Assembly (NCBI GenBank): GCA_001579985.1
Contig: LRSR01008870.1
Location: forward strand, 1 to 35,703
DNA from: Hypsibius dujardini
Lineage: Eukaryota; Tardigrada; Eutardigrada; Parachela; Hypsibiidae
Length of the DNA: 35,703 nt
Reading direction: 5' to 3'
The position numbers and the translations under genes are program-made. Below the pieces are notes generated by a model. It saw nothing but the letters and a program-made list of their open reading frames with translations, ran no database searches and was not told the DNA's origin. This document shows, in pieces, positions 11,527 to 22,919 of the stretch (the first letter of the stretch is position 1; every line of letters begins with the position of its first letter).

Positions 11527-11899
11527 TGAGGGGAAGAGAGAAAAGAAGTTCACATCATTAACAGGAGCGTGTGAGTGAGGTGCATTGTGTTAATTGAGTG
11601 CGGTATGGGGAGGGCTAGGGTAGTCTGCACAATGGCGGAGTTAATTAACCGCAGTGGCGCGTGCCGGATTGATTGGGCTGGTGGAAGTGGTCGGCGCTTT
11701 TGTCGTTCGAATGTCGGGGTGTTTTTATAGGGTGCCATTATGGGAATACTGAATAATAAAGTAACAATAATAGCTTTTGCGGCCTTCCAGTCAGGTGGGG
11801 AATTTATTTAGTTTTTTACATCTGGTTGTGCGAGTACATAATCAGTCAATCAATTGAGCTGGGCGCGAGAGATACGCCCAAATTATTGAGCGTTTTCTG
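10851..11899. other. No recognisable gene
   Basis: Includes a pure (GACA)n at about 11492-11525. Open frames are short and none is recognisable. Confidence 0.5.
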
Positions 11900-12280
11900 T
11901 GGTGGACAGACAAATGTCTGTAAACATATTGAGGCATAGACATGTAGACTACATAGTAATTCAGACAGATAGGCAATGTCCTTAGACAAAGTATGTGTTT
12001 AGACAGGTCTGCCTGGCTCACATTGTTCAGTGATGTGTTTCTGCCCGTATTCAGGCAAAACAAAAGTAATATGTTCGTGTAAACATTACACAACCATTCA
12101 GTCAGACGAACAAGTGCCAATTGGAATACGAGTCAGACATCTAGACAAATGTCTGAAACACAGACAGAAACCAGTCAGTCAGACAGAGAGATATAGATAG
12201 GCAGACACACGGGCAGACTGATGTCTAAGAACACATGAGTGAGACCCAGACACATAGGCAAATGTCTATGTACACAGAAA
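11900..12280. repeat. Irregular cluster of AGACAAATGTCT-type dyads
   Basis: CAGACAAATGTCTG occurs near 11907-11920, AGACAAATGTCTG near 12143-12155 and AGGCAAATGTCT near 12256-12267, with partial copies between. The words resemble the 7915-8430 array but spacing is irregular. Confidence 0.6.
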
Positions 12281-13309
12281 GTCAGCCCAGTCAAACAGGT
12301 AGGCAAAAAGCATAGTCAGAAACACAAACAATTTGTGTAGGTACAATGAAGCAGACTTAGTCACTTAGTAAAGGCACCCAGAAAACGCCAAAAGTGGGGT
12401 AGACAGACATTTATTTGTCGGGCAATTTAGCAAGGCAGACATGAACAATACAACGCTTCCTCATTACAGACAAACAGCCTGGTCATGTAATTTAATAGTC
12501 ACGAGCAGTAGGAATAGAGGCGTATCGTGTACTATGTTGCCTGTCTTAAACCGGAAACACACACGTCTATAGGATTTCAATTTTACATTAAATTTTGAGG
12601 GCGAAAAAAGCGGCAACAAGACCCGCGACGAAGCGATGCGTCGACACACGAGCTCGGAGCAATCCGATCCAGGAATGAAATTCCCCTCTCTGTTCATAAC
12701 AAATACACAATCTCTCCTCACAATGAACATTTTCCATGTAGGTCCTGGCCCTCGGTCTACTTGTCTCTGAACTTGTTGTTTACGAGATTTGACCTGAAGC
12801 GCGCAGCACAATCAATATTGCCCTTTGTCTATCTATAGTCCACAGACTCTGTCTGTCTGTCTTTCAGCTGGCCCTGGCTGGCCGAGTGCCTTTACACAGA
12901 CACACAGGCGGCAATTAGTTCTGGTCAATGTAACCAACCGGGCCATGCAGAATAGCATCCCATATCACGTCCAGACAAGGCCAGTCACAGACACGTTTGA
13001 ATGGACCGGGACAGCTGCAAAGCTCTGGACGCGCGCGATCGACGTAAACAGGTCTGTCTGTCCGTCTCTCCCTCCCCGGAACATTCCGTCGAATGGAACG
13101 AGAGGAGGAGGTCTGACTGACTACCATACCACATCCTCTCTAAGCCCCGCTAAATACGACCCATTAACCTAATGCCTCGCTGACCAAGATATGTATACGC
13201 CACCAGATACCAGACCCACGTCCAGACATGCCACCGCGTAAACTGACCGATGCGAGATCAGCTTGACCTCTCACAGTTAAAACAATAAGCTCTGAGTTCA
13301 TTTATAGGA
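12281..13309. other. No recognisable gene
   Basis: A minus frame at 12464-12811 (115 codons) and a plus frame at 12825-13172 (115 codons) are free of repeat composition but match no family I know. They are left as unsupported open frames. Confidence 0.4.
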
Positions 13310-13310
13310 G

Positions 13311-13546
13311 AGGCAGGCAGGCATTTCGTAAGAGCGGACAGTCAAGCAGGCAGAGGAACACACAGAGACAGACATGCAAGCAGATGGACAAACAGGCAGG
13401 TAAGCGGGCGAGAAGACTTGACAGGCGAACGGACTGACAAAACAGGCAAACAGACACACAGTCAGAAAGAGAGAGAAACAGAGAAGAGAAGCAGAGAGGC
13501 AGGCAGACAGACAGACAGGCAGACAGGCAGACAGACAGACAGACAT
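13311..13546. repeat. Degenerate GACA/GGCA repeat block
   Basis: AGGCAGGCAG, AGACAGACAG and AAACAGG words fill the interval. The purest part is about 13497-13545. Confidence 0.85.
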
Positions 13547-14203
13547 TAAACTCTCTATCGTTGAACACATGTCTTTCACAGTTGAGAATCCGTGTGATTC
13601 AGGTCGAGAAAATGTCTGATCTTTAAAGATCGGATAGAGAAAGAGGAAGAAAGCAGAGGCTTGTAATAATAGACGCAACGACGACGTTGTCTACATCGAA
13701 CGGCATTTTCGAGGTTGTTATAACAATCCCCTGTTGTTTCTCCGTTCTCACCCGTCCTCTTTCTCCTCTCTTTCGCTACTCTTCCCTTCGATCTTTGGCA
13801 ATTTCATTTGTTCACCACGCTTACGCATTGGCATTCCTTTACTCTTGCTCTTTCGATTTTACAGCGCGGTGTGTGCAACCAGCAAAGGGTGAGCTTTAAA
13901 TCCCATTATCTTCATCCGGTCTTATCGCGCGACGCGCCGACCAACTACAACGACCGAGAGGAGGATGACGATATCTTTCATCAATCCAATCCTGCCACAA
14001 TATGCGCGGTTTGAGCAGAACGAAGAGCGACGGAGAAATGAGGTGGATCATTAGCGTCGTAACCGCAAATCTACCTCTTCCTTTACTATGTGCGTATAAC
14101 ACACAGTCTTCCCGAAGGTCCACGTCTCATAACTTGAAACTCAAGTTAATTGACCCAACATCTTTGCCAACATCATCATGACCAGAAAGAGCAGCTGCCA
14201 AGA
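13547..14203. other. No recognisable gene, pyrimidine-rich stretch
   Basis: Pyrimidine-rich DNA on the plus strand, with an acceptor-like site just before 13864 and a donor-like GTGAGC near 13888. The enclosed segment is too short to support as an exon. Confidence 0.35.
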
Positions 14204-14306
14204 TGTCTGTGTCTGTGTCTGTGTCTGTGTCTTGTCTGTGTCTGTGTCTGTGTCTGTGTCTGTGTCTGTGTCTGTGTCTGTGTCTGTGCCTGTGCCTGTG
14301 TCTGTT
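14204..14306. repeat. (TGTCTG)n hexanucleotide repeat
   Basis: A 6-bp period variant (TGTCTG) of the local tetranucleotide repeat, about 16 units with one slip near 14231. Because 6 is divisible by 3, one frame reads Ser-Val repeats. Confidence 0.9.
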
Positions 14307-16438
14307 TCTCTGTTGCTGCAGCCTAATCAGTACAAAGTCAGTTTAGTTATAGTAGAAATTTTGTGGTTGATTTCTTAGTTTTACCGTCCCTAGTAAGGGC
14401 GTTGCCCCGATCTTTTTTTACAATAATTACCGCAAATTTGACATTTTGCACCACAAAAGGAAATAGCAGCCCTCATTTAATATATTTATCTTGACGAAAG
14501 TGGTCTTACCGTTGATGTGTGCGAAGGTGGTTGCGTGAAACGCCACACCCCTTCCCGAAAAAGCGGCGAGATTGCGGCCACAAACGGCAATCCAAAAAGT
14601 GTAGATATCTGTCCGAACGTTTTCGTGGCCGTTTCTTGCGCTAAAACTCTACTTGTGGCTAAAAAGGATGAAAAAAAGTCGCTTCCAAAACTTCCGGTTA
14701 AGTTTTGCGGCAAGAGTTCCTTCAGCAGGTACGGTTCAAAACAACAACTCTCGCATTGACATGGAGTACCAACACGGTGCACCCTCGTAGAACTATACCA
14801 TCTGGATCGGAATCCACAAAGAATGGAGAATTTTGGTCGCGGATATAGAGTGTGTACGTGTAGAGATCAAAGAGGGAACAACATTGCCCGTTGACGAGGG
14901 ACGCCGGTAGAAAGAAAGTCAGGAACAAGGACCAGCAACAACTCACACGGGGGTTAATAAAAGTGAGGGGAAGAAAGGGAAGAGGAGGAGGGGGAAAAGA
15001 GCGAGCCGGGAGAGATTATCGCGGGGACGACAACGCCGACGAGGACGCGAGCAAGAGAATAGATTGGACGTCAATCTAGCATTTCAATGGATTCCTGAAC
15101 AACACATATTCCCCCTTTTGCTTCGCGCTCCTCCTTTCTCTTCCCCTTTTCTCCAGCGGCTCAGACAGACAGACAGTCGCACAACAACGGAACACAACAT
15201 GCATAAATCGAAATCGTGGACGTGTATGTATGTGGATGTAGCGATGGAGGGAGCAGTATAGGGATGATGACCTGTCCCGCTTCCTCCACTGTGTGGTTGT
15301 GTGGTATGATAAAAGAAATCGATTTTTCGTGCCGGGGGTCTCTGGCCTTCCCCTTGTTGTTCCTATGTGTTGTTCCTCCGTCCCCTTGTTCCCTTGTCTG
15401 TTTGTCTGTCTGTGTGTCTGTTCCCTGGGCCCTCAACGTGAGTATAGTACAATGGAATGGCCTCTCCTCTAGCCAGTCTCTCGACTCTCACTCGCTCCTC
15501 GCAACTTCCCTCGCGGTCTCTGCGCAGGAAGACCTTGTGAAGGTCTACAGACATACCATATACACAGTGCAGTCCTTCGGCAGGAAGACAATGTATATGC
15601 GCGTAAAAGTGACTCATCAGGAGAGAGTCTCTTCCCGTGTTGTTCCCGAGTCCTGGATCAGAGGGGGCCTTTGTCTTCCTCCTATCGTTCGGGGGGGGGG
15701 GTTCCCCTGCTGCCTGTACGGTGTTGCACTGTTGACGGGTGTTACTCCTTGTGTTGTGTGTGGATGTCGATCTCTTGTTCGAGGGATCATGCCTAAAGAG
15801 AGAGAAAGAGAGGGAGATGTTGTTGCTATTCCACGAATCGGGATCGAGGAGAATCGTGCACAATTGCGAGTCAGTCACACAGCATTCTTTGCAGCAGTGC
15901 GACAACAGCAACGAGGGAGCGTGAGAAAAGAGCGGAGATGACCAAACGCAGGAGAGAGGCTCTCGATCCCTTGTTCCTTTGTTCTTTGAAGCTTGATCTC
16001 TCAGGGGTCTCTCGACTGAATCACACAACTGCGAAGGCGCTTCTTCTCGGCTGCTTCCGGAGAGCTGCGAGCGCAGCCTCACCGGAATTGGTTCGCGGTG
16101 TCGCACCACGTAAATGGTGATGGATTCCATGATGGAAGCGACACAATACCGGGTCCGGCGATACTTTTGGCGGTTATACAGCTCTAGAGTTATCTTGCAG
16201 TGCTTCGTATCATTCGATGACCCATTCAATTCGCTACTATCATTCTAGATTTTGTTTCATGTTTCACTCAAACTACAGCAGACGTTATTAAGGTTACCCA
16301 AGGTGGCCTATAGATTGATTTGTTGATTGATACATTTACTTGGTGGGCGCGACGAACCCTCACGAAAAACACCAGCCGAAATACGGTCGCAATCGATAAC
16401 GGTCACATTTACTCTTTTAAATACCGTTTCATATTAGC
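14307..16438. other. Unassigned stretch with long overlapping open frames
   Basis: A 241-codon plus frame (15216-15941) and a 288-codon minus frame (15363-16229) overlap on opposite strands. Neither contains a domain I recognise. A minus frame at 14722-14946 could read as a hydrophobic leader (SLFLTFFLPASLVNG) followed by Cys-containing sequence. It begins with GTG rather than ATG and ends at TGA without an obvious donor. A real, rapidly evolving gene may be present, but the sequence alone does not decide strand or exons. Confidence 0.3.
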
Positions 16439-16906
16439 TCAAGCAAAACAGCATGTAACCATTTTAGTGCCTGACGTAAAAAGGTGACCGAAGGGAATGC
16501 CATTTATGACACCAATTTTATTGAGACTTTGAAGTTTTTCCAGAGTAAGTTGAAAAAGTTTGGAAAAGTCTGGAAATGGAAAAAATCTCGTCGATTTCTC
16601 GTGCTGGTAAAGGACGAGTACAGTGCCAACTGACCATTGGTCAGTCGTTTTGTTAGTCAAAGTATCTTCCTCATTTTGAATTTCATTGTAATAATTATTG
16701 TGTATGAGCTGTGCCTCCAGTGAAAAGGGCGACGGTTCAATTTCCCGACGACTTTTCCCCATTTTTGTCTCACCCTCGAAGTCGCATTTGGTTGACCATG
16801 CATGGTCATGCCAAATCATGCCAAATGCTACCAAATCATTTTGTGATCGAAGATGGAGCATTTGGGAAGAATTGGATTGGTCAACCAAATGCGGCTGAGT
16901 CCACAA
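16439..16906 (-). CDS. Unrecognised open reading frame, 155 codons (doubtful)
   Basis: The frame is open through AT-rich DNA free of microsatellites. From an internal Met near residue 49 it reads MGKSRREIEPSPFSLEAQ and later VGTVLVLYQHEKSTRFFPF. No known family, signal peptide or clear membrane span is evident. Its upstream part overlaps a 15-bp inverted repeat (16783-16893), and a plus-strand frame (16711-17034) is also open across that repeat. It may be a remnant of a mobile element or chance. Confidence 0.15.
   Translation of the reverse strand: MWTQPHLVDQSNSSQMLHLRSQNDLVAFGMIWHDHAWSTKCDFEGETKMGKSRREIEPSPFSLEAQLIHNNYYNEIQNEEDTLTNKTTDQWSVGTVLVLYQHEKSTRFFPFPDFSKLFQLTLEKLQSLNKIGVINGIPFGHLFTSGTKMVTCCFA
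16783..16893. repeat. Fold-back inverted repeat
   Basis: CGCATTTGGTTGACC (16783-16797) has its exact complement at 16879-16893. The left arm overlaps a perfect 14-bp palindrome GACCATGCATGGTC (16794-16807). ATGCCAAAT is repeated in the loop. Confidence 0.75.
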
Positions 16907-17034
16907 CTAAAGCTGTTTTTGCATCCAATGTTGGGATGCAAGTTTGGATTGATTTTGGTATGGACAAGAAGTCAGACAGCCAAATTATAACGTACTATGG
17001 TACTGTTTCGAGAATCATAAAGGATTTCAATTAA

Positions 17035-17875
17035 GGTTCGAATTACTGTAATGATCTTCGCCAGTGCGAAGGCAGGAGGCGATCCACGGTTCGGACACCT
17101 TGTCCGTAGGCAGACACATTGGCATCCCAGCTGTCCTATCCAGGCTGTCTTATTATCGGCCATCAGCAGGCCGTCAAATCTCATCAAAACGTGCAACTAA
17201 ATCTCAGGAGACACCTTGTCTGATCGAAGACATGATGTTCCAGGCAGAATGTCTGGATATGAAGCTGAGATTCTAAAAATCGTTGCCTTAGAGTTTTCAA
17301 TAACAAAACATCGGACAGCAGCGGTACTGCTTGAAAAGGTGGACCCGGAAACGAGAAGGGACTTACGGCACCAAGGACTACCACCATCGATCGATCGCCT
17401 CCCCCGCCCCGCCCCGCCTCAGAGATCCCCCTGTGCAGTCAACAAAAATAAATCCAACAAGGGTGTTCATACCGCCACACAAATAAAGTGCACCTGTGCT
17501 CCACCTCCTCACACTCGACCTCCCATTCCCAATGCCCAATCCATACATATTGCCGTCGCGGGATTATTACAACAAAGTCAGGTATTGATTGAACTCTTCC
17601 CTCCCCCCCCATCCCCAACTCAGCAACCACCTGTACTGGTGCACAGGACGCCCTCACATACAAACCTAAAAACTATAAGGCGCCGATTTCGGTTTTAATT
17701 GTCAATAATACACGCGACTCTCTGTGTGATTGAAACTAGAAAGTGTTGTTGCCCGGCTGGACCTGTGCACCACAACGCGTTCAATAGGAAACATCGCTCA
17801 ATAGGGAGCACGCCATCGAAGCAAAAATATACCCCATTTCTTCCGCAACGATTGCAATCGTGAAATGATTTCTGT
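17035..17875. other. No recognisable gene
   Basis: A 160-codon plus frame (17216-17698) becomes Pro-rich over C-runs near 17400-17640, which looks compositional. No domain was recognised. Confidence 0.4.
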
Positions 17876-18029
17876 AGGCAGGCAGACAGATTGATAGACA
17901 GGTAGTCAGACACAGACACACATTCAGACAGACATTCAAACAGACATTCAGACAGACATTCAGACAGATATACAGACAGACAGACAATCAGACATTCAAA
18001 CAGACAGACAGACAGGCAGGCAGACAGGC
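17876..18029. repeat. GACA repeat with a 12-bp ACATTCAGACAG sub-unit
   Basis: ACATTCAGACAG/ACATTCAAACAG repeats several times between about 17919 and 17970, then again near 17992. GACA runs flank it. Confidence 0.85.
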
Positions 18030-19431
18030 AAAAATACTTTTTTGTTCCCCTTCTTCTTTTTCAAAAGCACTTCCTTGAGATGGAAAACGCGCGGGAAGGT
18101 CCACAACCGGTCAAAAGTTTGGTCAATGAAGTGTGCTGAGACAATACCCAGATCAATGACAGCTTCATTGTAATGGAGCGCAGTGTATAGTTTGAAATAA
18201 ATGTTGCTTAACCATCTCATTTAGAATTTTATTGTGAATCGAATGGCATCAGCCAAATCTTTTTTGGTTGTCAGGTGGCGAAGCTATGAGTCAATCAATG
18301 AAAACCACGCACACGCAAGATAGTCTTCTCCGAGGAATGGAGACAGCTCCGCCCCTTGATGTCTGAAAACTAATTCGCTAATACCATTCTATTTCAAACT
18401 AAATTCTGAGTGGGAAAGTGTCAAGAAAAGTTTTTTTTTGCTTTAAATGCTTAAATTTTATGTCTCAAACAAGAGGCAAACTGGCATTTGTTTTCACATT
18501 TTTTCATACGATTTTTATACCATTCCCTATCCCACAAAAGGTGGAGAGACTTTCCAGGAGAGCGACTAAATGATGCAAAACGGACAAGCCCGCACGTCGC
18601 GTGACTCTCTTTGCCAAAGTGAGTCTTCGATCCTTCGCCGGGCCGTTTCGACCCCATCAAAGGGATCGAAGCCATCTCGTGCAACAACAACAACTGCCAC
18701 AAAGACGCGGTGTGTACATGCTCGTCTGCTGCAGACATTTGCCCTGGATATCTGAAGCTGCTGACAGATTAGTCTAGAGTACGAGCGGAGAACAACGGGC
18801 ATCTCTCGGTTGCCGCAATAATAATCGATTGCAATAAAATTCAAATCGACCTCCTGCTCACAAGCCTCTCCTGTGTAGCTGTTGTCTATCCCCGTGATGA
18901 AGAGTACGCACGAGGCCGTGTGTCTCTCCCTCTCTGTCTGTGAGGTATGACAGATATTGTCTGTGTCTGGCAAAGGACTCTTCAGGAGCACCGCACCACC
19001 ATAGGAGTCCATGGAATTGTTCCTCGCCCTATTTGTTGTTGGCGCGCTTAAACCCTGCATTGACTTGTCACGAGCGAGGGCGCGCGAGAGACAAGAGAGC
19101 GAGGGCGCGCGAGAGACAAGAGAGCGAGGACGATGAGGAATTGTTCCAAAACGCGCGGGCCTCAGGCTTTTCGATCGATATAAACGAATCGTGACAATTC
19201 ATTCCCATTTCCGTCGTGGCCCCTCTGCGGGCCTTTCTCTCCTTGCTCCCATTGTTGTTTGCCTTTATGTGTGGATGCTGCGTCTGCCGCTCCCTGTCTC
19301 TCTCACTTCGTTCGTGTTGACGACGCTGTCTGTCTGATCCGTAAAGTACATGGCCTCACGATGAAATACCCATGGTACTCAATAGGAGCAAGTGGACATG
19401 GGATTGTCAGACAGTAATAGTCTCAGACAAA
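18030..19431. other. No recognisable gene
   Basis: A minus frame at 18566-19060 (164 codons) is unrecognised. A 25-bp unit beginning GCGAGGGCGCGCGAG is tandemly duplicated at 19074-19123, then partly repeated. No supported exon. Confidence 0.4.
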
Positions 19432-19432
19432 T

Positions 19433-19474
<42 letters not shown>

Positions 19475-19476
19475 AC

Positions 19477-19507
<31 letters not shown>

Positions 19508-19508
19508 T
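19432..19508. repeat. (GACA)n microsatellite
   Basis: About 18 GACA units with one 1-base slip near 19475. Confidence 0.95.
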
Positions 19509-19620
19509 GATAGCTAGAGGACCCCCTCCCCAATATCGCGAAAGCGAATCTGCTCAGATAAACCTAACGATTGGAGGTCCTCAGTGGATGTGTTGTCTGT
19601 CCCTTTGTTCCTTCTTCCAG

Positions 19621-20274
19621 AAGAGCTGTAGATGCATTTGATGGATTTGAGCGGTAAATGAGGTCGTCGATAGTAACGATGTTGATGACGGGAAGCTTTT
19701 GTGGCGATTGACTGCTTCTGGTTGCGTTGTTTTTGTTGAGCCCGTGCGATCTCTGTAAAAGCCCCCGGACCTGAACCGCTGCACAAATGATTTTACCCAG
19801 ACGAAAACGCAAACGTCTTTTGTCGTTTGTCCTAGGGATGGAGTAATATATAATGGTGCACTCCGGTGGAAACAGGGGCGTTAATCAACCGCAAACGGGA
19901 TAACGCTCACGGCTTTTAGTGATCATAATGTCTGTCGTCGTCGCCGTTGATGTCGCAGTTGCAACTGTTGCCTGATCTCGACGATCTTGAATGAAATGCC
20001 AAGACCAAAAAAAACCAGACCATTATAGTAGTAAACAGTCAAAACCTCTTCCATGTATACGTAGGTAGACAAACAGCACGCAGTAGAGGGAGCAACAGCC
20101 AAGTGGACGTGGCGAGCACTGACAGACGATAGGTGACAGACATACTTACAAATACACTACATGGACTGACAGGCAAGCAGGTAGACAGGCAGACAGGCAG
20201 GTAAACAGGCAAACAAACAGACAAACAGAGAAACAGAGTGACTGACTGACAGACAGACAGACAGACAGACAGAT

Positions 20275-20306
<32 letters not shown>

Positions 20307-20500
20307 GCCATTGCCTATAGCCATATCATTTTTATCATTTTCTCAATGCATTAGACATACGTGTGGTGTGAGTCAAAATGTGCCCTACGCAAAATTTCGT
20401 ATCTTATTACAGGTGGAATCAGGTCGATTTTGACGCAGTAACCCCGGACCGACTAAACGACAAAGTTGCCTCTGTTTGGCGGTTGAAACCAGTAGTCTAG
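19621..20500 (+). CDS. Candidate 3' end of an unrecognised gene (two exons)
   Basis: A pyrimidine-rich acceptor (ends CTTCTTCCAG at 19620) is followed by 33 nt and a GTAAATG donor at 19654. A second acceptor (ends TCTTATTACAG at 20412) opens an exon at 20413 that stops with TAG at 20498-20500. In the one open frame the two exons have compatible phases: exon one ends CG, exon two starts G, giving Arg. The joined product ends RAVDAFDGFER then WNQVDFDAVTPDRLNDK and so on, 40 residues in all, acidic and without repeat bias. The intron between them holds GACA repeats. I recognise no family, and exons upstream of 19621 were not found. The phase match and composition are the only support. Confidence 0.22.
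20165..20307. repeat. Degenerate then pure GACA repeat
   Basis: GGCA/AACA words from 20165, then (GACA)n at about 20247-20271 and 20278-20306. Confidence 0.9.
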
Positions 20501-21334
20501 CGGATGTTACTGTTGTGAGTGTACGTCACAACTTCGCGAAAGGAATGGGACCCTGCTGTCCTGCCACCTACGAGCTAACGACCAATTCTCAAACTAAACT
20601 TTTTATACCAGTGCTTCAGTCTGACGACCAGCAATCCATTTCGTCGTAAAGGGCTGGCGAATCAAATAACTTTACGGAGCTAAACTTTAGATGACTGCGG
20701 CGCCCTCTCTCGTTTGGGGAGAGGAAGTGTAACACCACTCCTTCCGTCTTTCTTAAATATAGTGTGGCATCAGGCTTCAATTTTATGTTATTTCAGGCTC
20801 GAAGGGGCGAGGATGAGGAGACAGATAGACAGACAGACAGACAGAATTAAAAAATGTCCTAGCCATTGTTTCGCTGTTTTCGTATACTGGAATTAATATC
20901 AAACTCGCATTCACGTTTTTGTTCACAGACAACAACGACCAGTCGACCACCAACCACGACGACGAATCACTCAGGCAGCGAACGAGCGAGAGAGACAACC
21001 GAAACAGATGTCTACAGACAAACTACCGACTGGGGAGGAGGCGGACAATTTCAACAGGATGACTTGCGTGTGGTGTGTTAGACAAACGAAAGAGAGAAGT
21101 AGAAGAAGAAGAACATGGGAGAGAAGAAACGAAGAAAATTTGGGGGAAATGTTTTCTTCCGTCCCATCTTCAAAAAACTCAAGCGGCTATCGCTGAACAA
21201 AAAAAGACAAGAGAGAGAGAAAGGTCTAATCAAAATAAGAGGAAAGGCCTCCCTGCTTTCCATCATCCCTCCTTCCGAGTGTTTGCCTGGATGAGTTGTC
21301 TGTCTCCCGCCGCGATCGGTCAGGCAGGCGTGCC
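20501..21334. other. Region downstream of VAP, no independent gene recognised
   Basis: Probably includes the VAP 3' untranslated region on the minus strand. A Thr-rich plus frame (20866-21081) follows an acceptor-like TTTTGTTCACAG near 20929 but is low-complexity and unrecognised. Confidence 0.4.
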
Positions 21335-22880
21335 TCACAGCAGTTTGGAAAAGATCATGCCAACCAACACAGCGAGGACCAGGGCGACGATGGTGGTGAC
21401 CTTGGTCAGGTCGGTCTTGAGAGCCGCGACAAAGTCCTGCGGAGACCCGGAGGAGGCACCGAAGCCGGTAGAGACTGCCGCTTTGCCGCCGGACCCGATG
21501 CTGGAGATGGTCTTTTTCATTCTTATGCTGTCCTCCTGCAATGGGAATGCCCAAATAAACAATGCCACAAACAGCGGAGAGAGAGAGAGAGAGAGAGAGA
21601 GACGGACAGACACTTGGATATACAACGAGGCGGACAAACAGACACGCAGATAGTGCGACGGACATGTAGGCAGTGAGAAAGAGACACAGTGAGGCAGATA
21701 CTCAAACGGATAATAAGACAGACAAGCAGTGAGATAGGCGCGCAGACAGGCAGACATTGACAAAGGCATACATACAGGCAGTGAGGTCGACAGGGAAAGA
21801 GGCACATGGTCGGGAAAAAAGTGAGGCACAAACAGACCGTGAATTGTGGGACCGAGCAGAATGAGAGCTAACCAGACAGACAGACAGACGGTATGGTCAT
21901 AAAAAAAGAAAGGTGGCATCAAGATGGAGAGACAAACAAACCAGCAAGTTTGCGGATAGACAAAAAGACTGGTCCGACGTAAAATCAGGCAAACGATTTC
22001 TTAGTCCCACGTGCCAGTGTCAGACTGCCGTACATTCCCAGACAAACCGACATCGAACAGCTACATCATGCAGGGCTGCAGGCTTACCCGTAGTCGTCGA
22101 TTCTCATCACGCAAATTTGCAATTTCATCCTGAGCGCGTCGGTAATCTTCCGCCATTCCTGAAACCACAAAAAACTACGTTAAATAATTGCGTGTTTTGT
22201 CCGTCTGTGTGTGTGTATGTCTGTTTATTTGCCTGCCTAACTCAGTCTGTCTATGCCTGCCTGTCTGCCGATCTGTCTATATGTCTGCCTGTCTAGTGTC
22301 TATGTATTTTTGCTAGATTTTAATCATGCCGAGCAAAAACAAAAGCAACCTACGTCTCAATTCCAGATCCAGCTGCCCACTAACACTTGAAGTTTTCTGC
22401 AAAATCACGCAAAAAACCCACGCACTCAGCTACATCGATCCATCAACACATTACATGCGTGCAGGAGAAAGATGGCCTTCCTCTCACACGATTTGCTGCT
22501 GCAGCCGCTGCAGACCAAGACCCAAAAAGGGGAATCTGACCTCTGTGGCAGCCTGCACAATGTGCTGCATCGACTGGTCCAGGTCGGGGCTGTTGCCGGC
22601 ACCGGCGGAGGTATGCGGGAGGCCCTGGCCGTGCGGCTTCTCAACCAGTCCGCCGCCGTCACCCAGCTCAGAATCCTCAAAAACGCAGCGAATCTTCGAC
22701 TCCATCACCCGGTCCTTGGGAACTTCCTTCCACTGAAATGAAAAAAAGGTTGAATTACTGACCGGCAAGCACAAAAATGGAACTATAAGGAACGAAAATC
22801 CCCTATTCACCAAAGTTTGACAAATAGCCAATCAATCAATCAAGCAGACAATTCTATCTGTCTGTCTGTCTGTCTGTCGT

Positions 22881-22919
<39 letters not shown>

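Noticed and set aside
14722-14946. Secreted protein starting with a hydrophobic leader on the minus strand
   Set aside because: The first codon is GTG, preceded by a polypyrimidine tract rather than a start context, and the frame ends without donor or homology.
17034-17044. GGTTCGAAT resembling a tRNA B box
   Set aside because: No A box at the expected distance and no cloverleaf stems around it.
20866-21081. Thr-rich exon after an acceptor-like site on the plus strand
   Set aside because: Low-complexity composition, no donor or partner exon, and it lies in the probable VAP 3' untranslated region.
1-21300. Retrotransposon or transposase coding sequence
   Set aside because: No reverse transcriptase, integrase, RNase H or transposase motif was seen in any frame I read.
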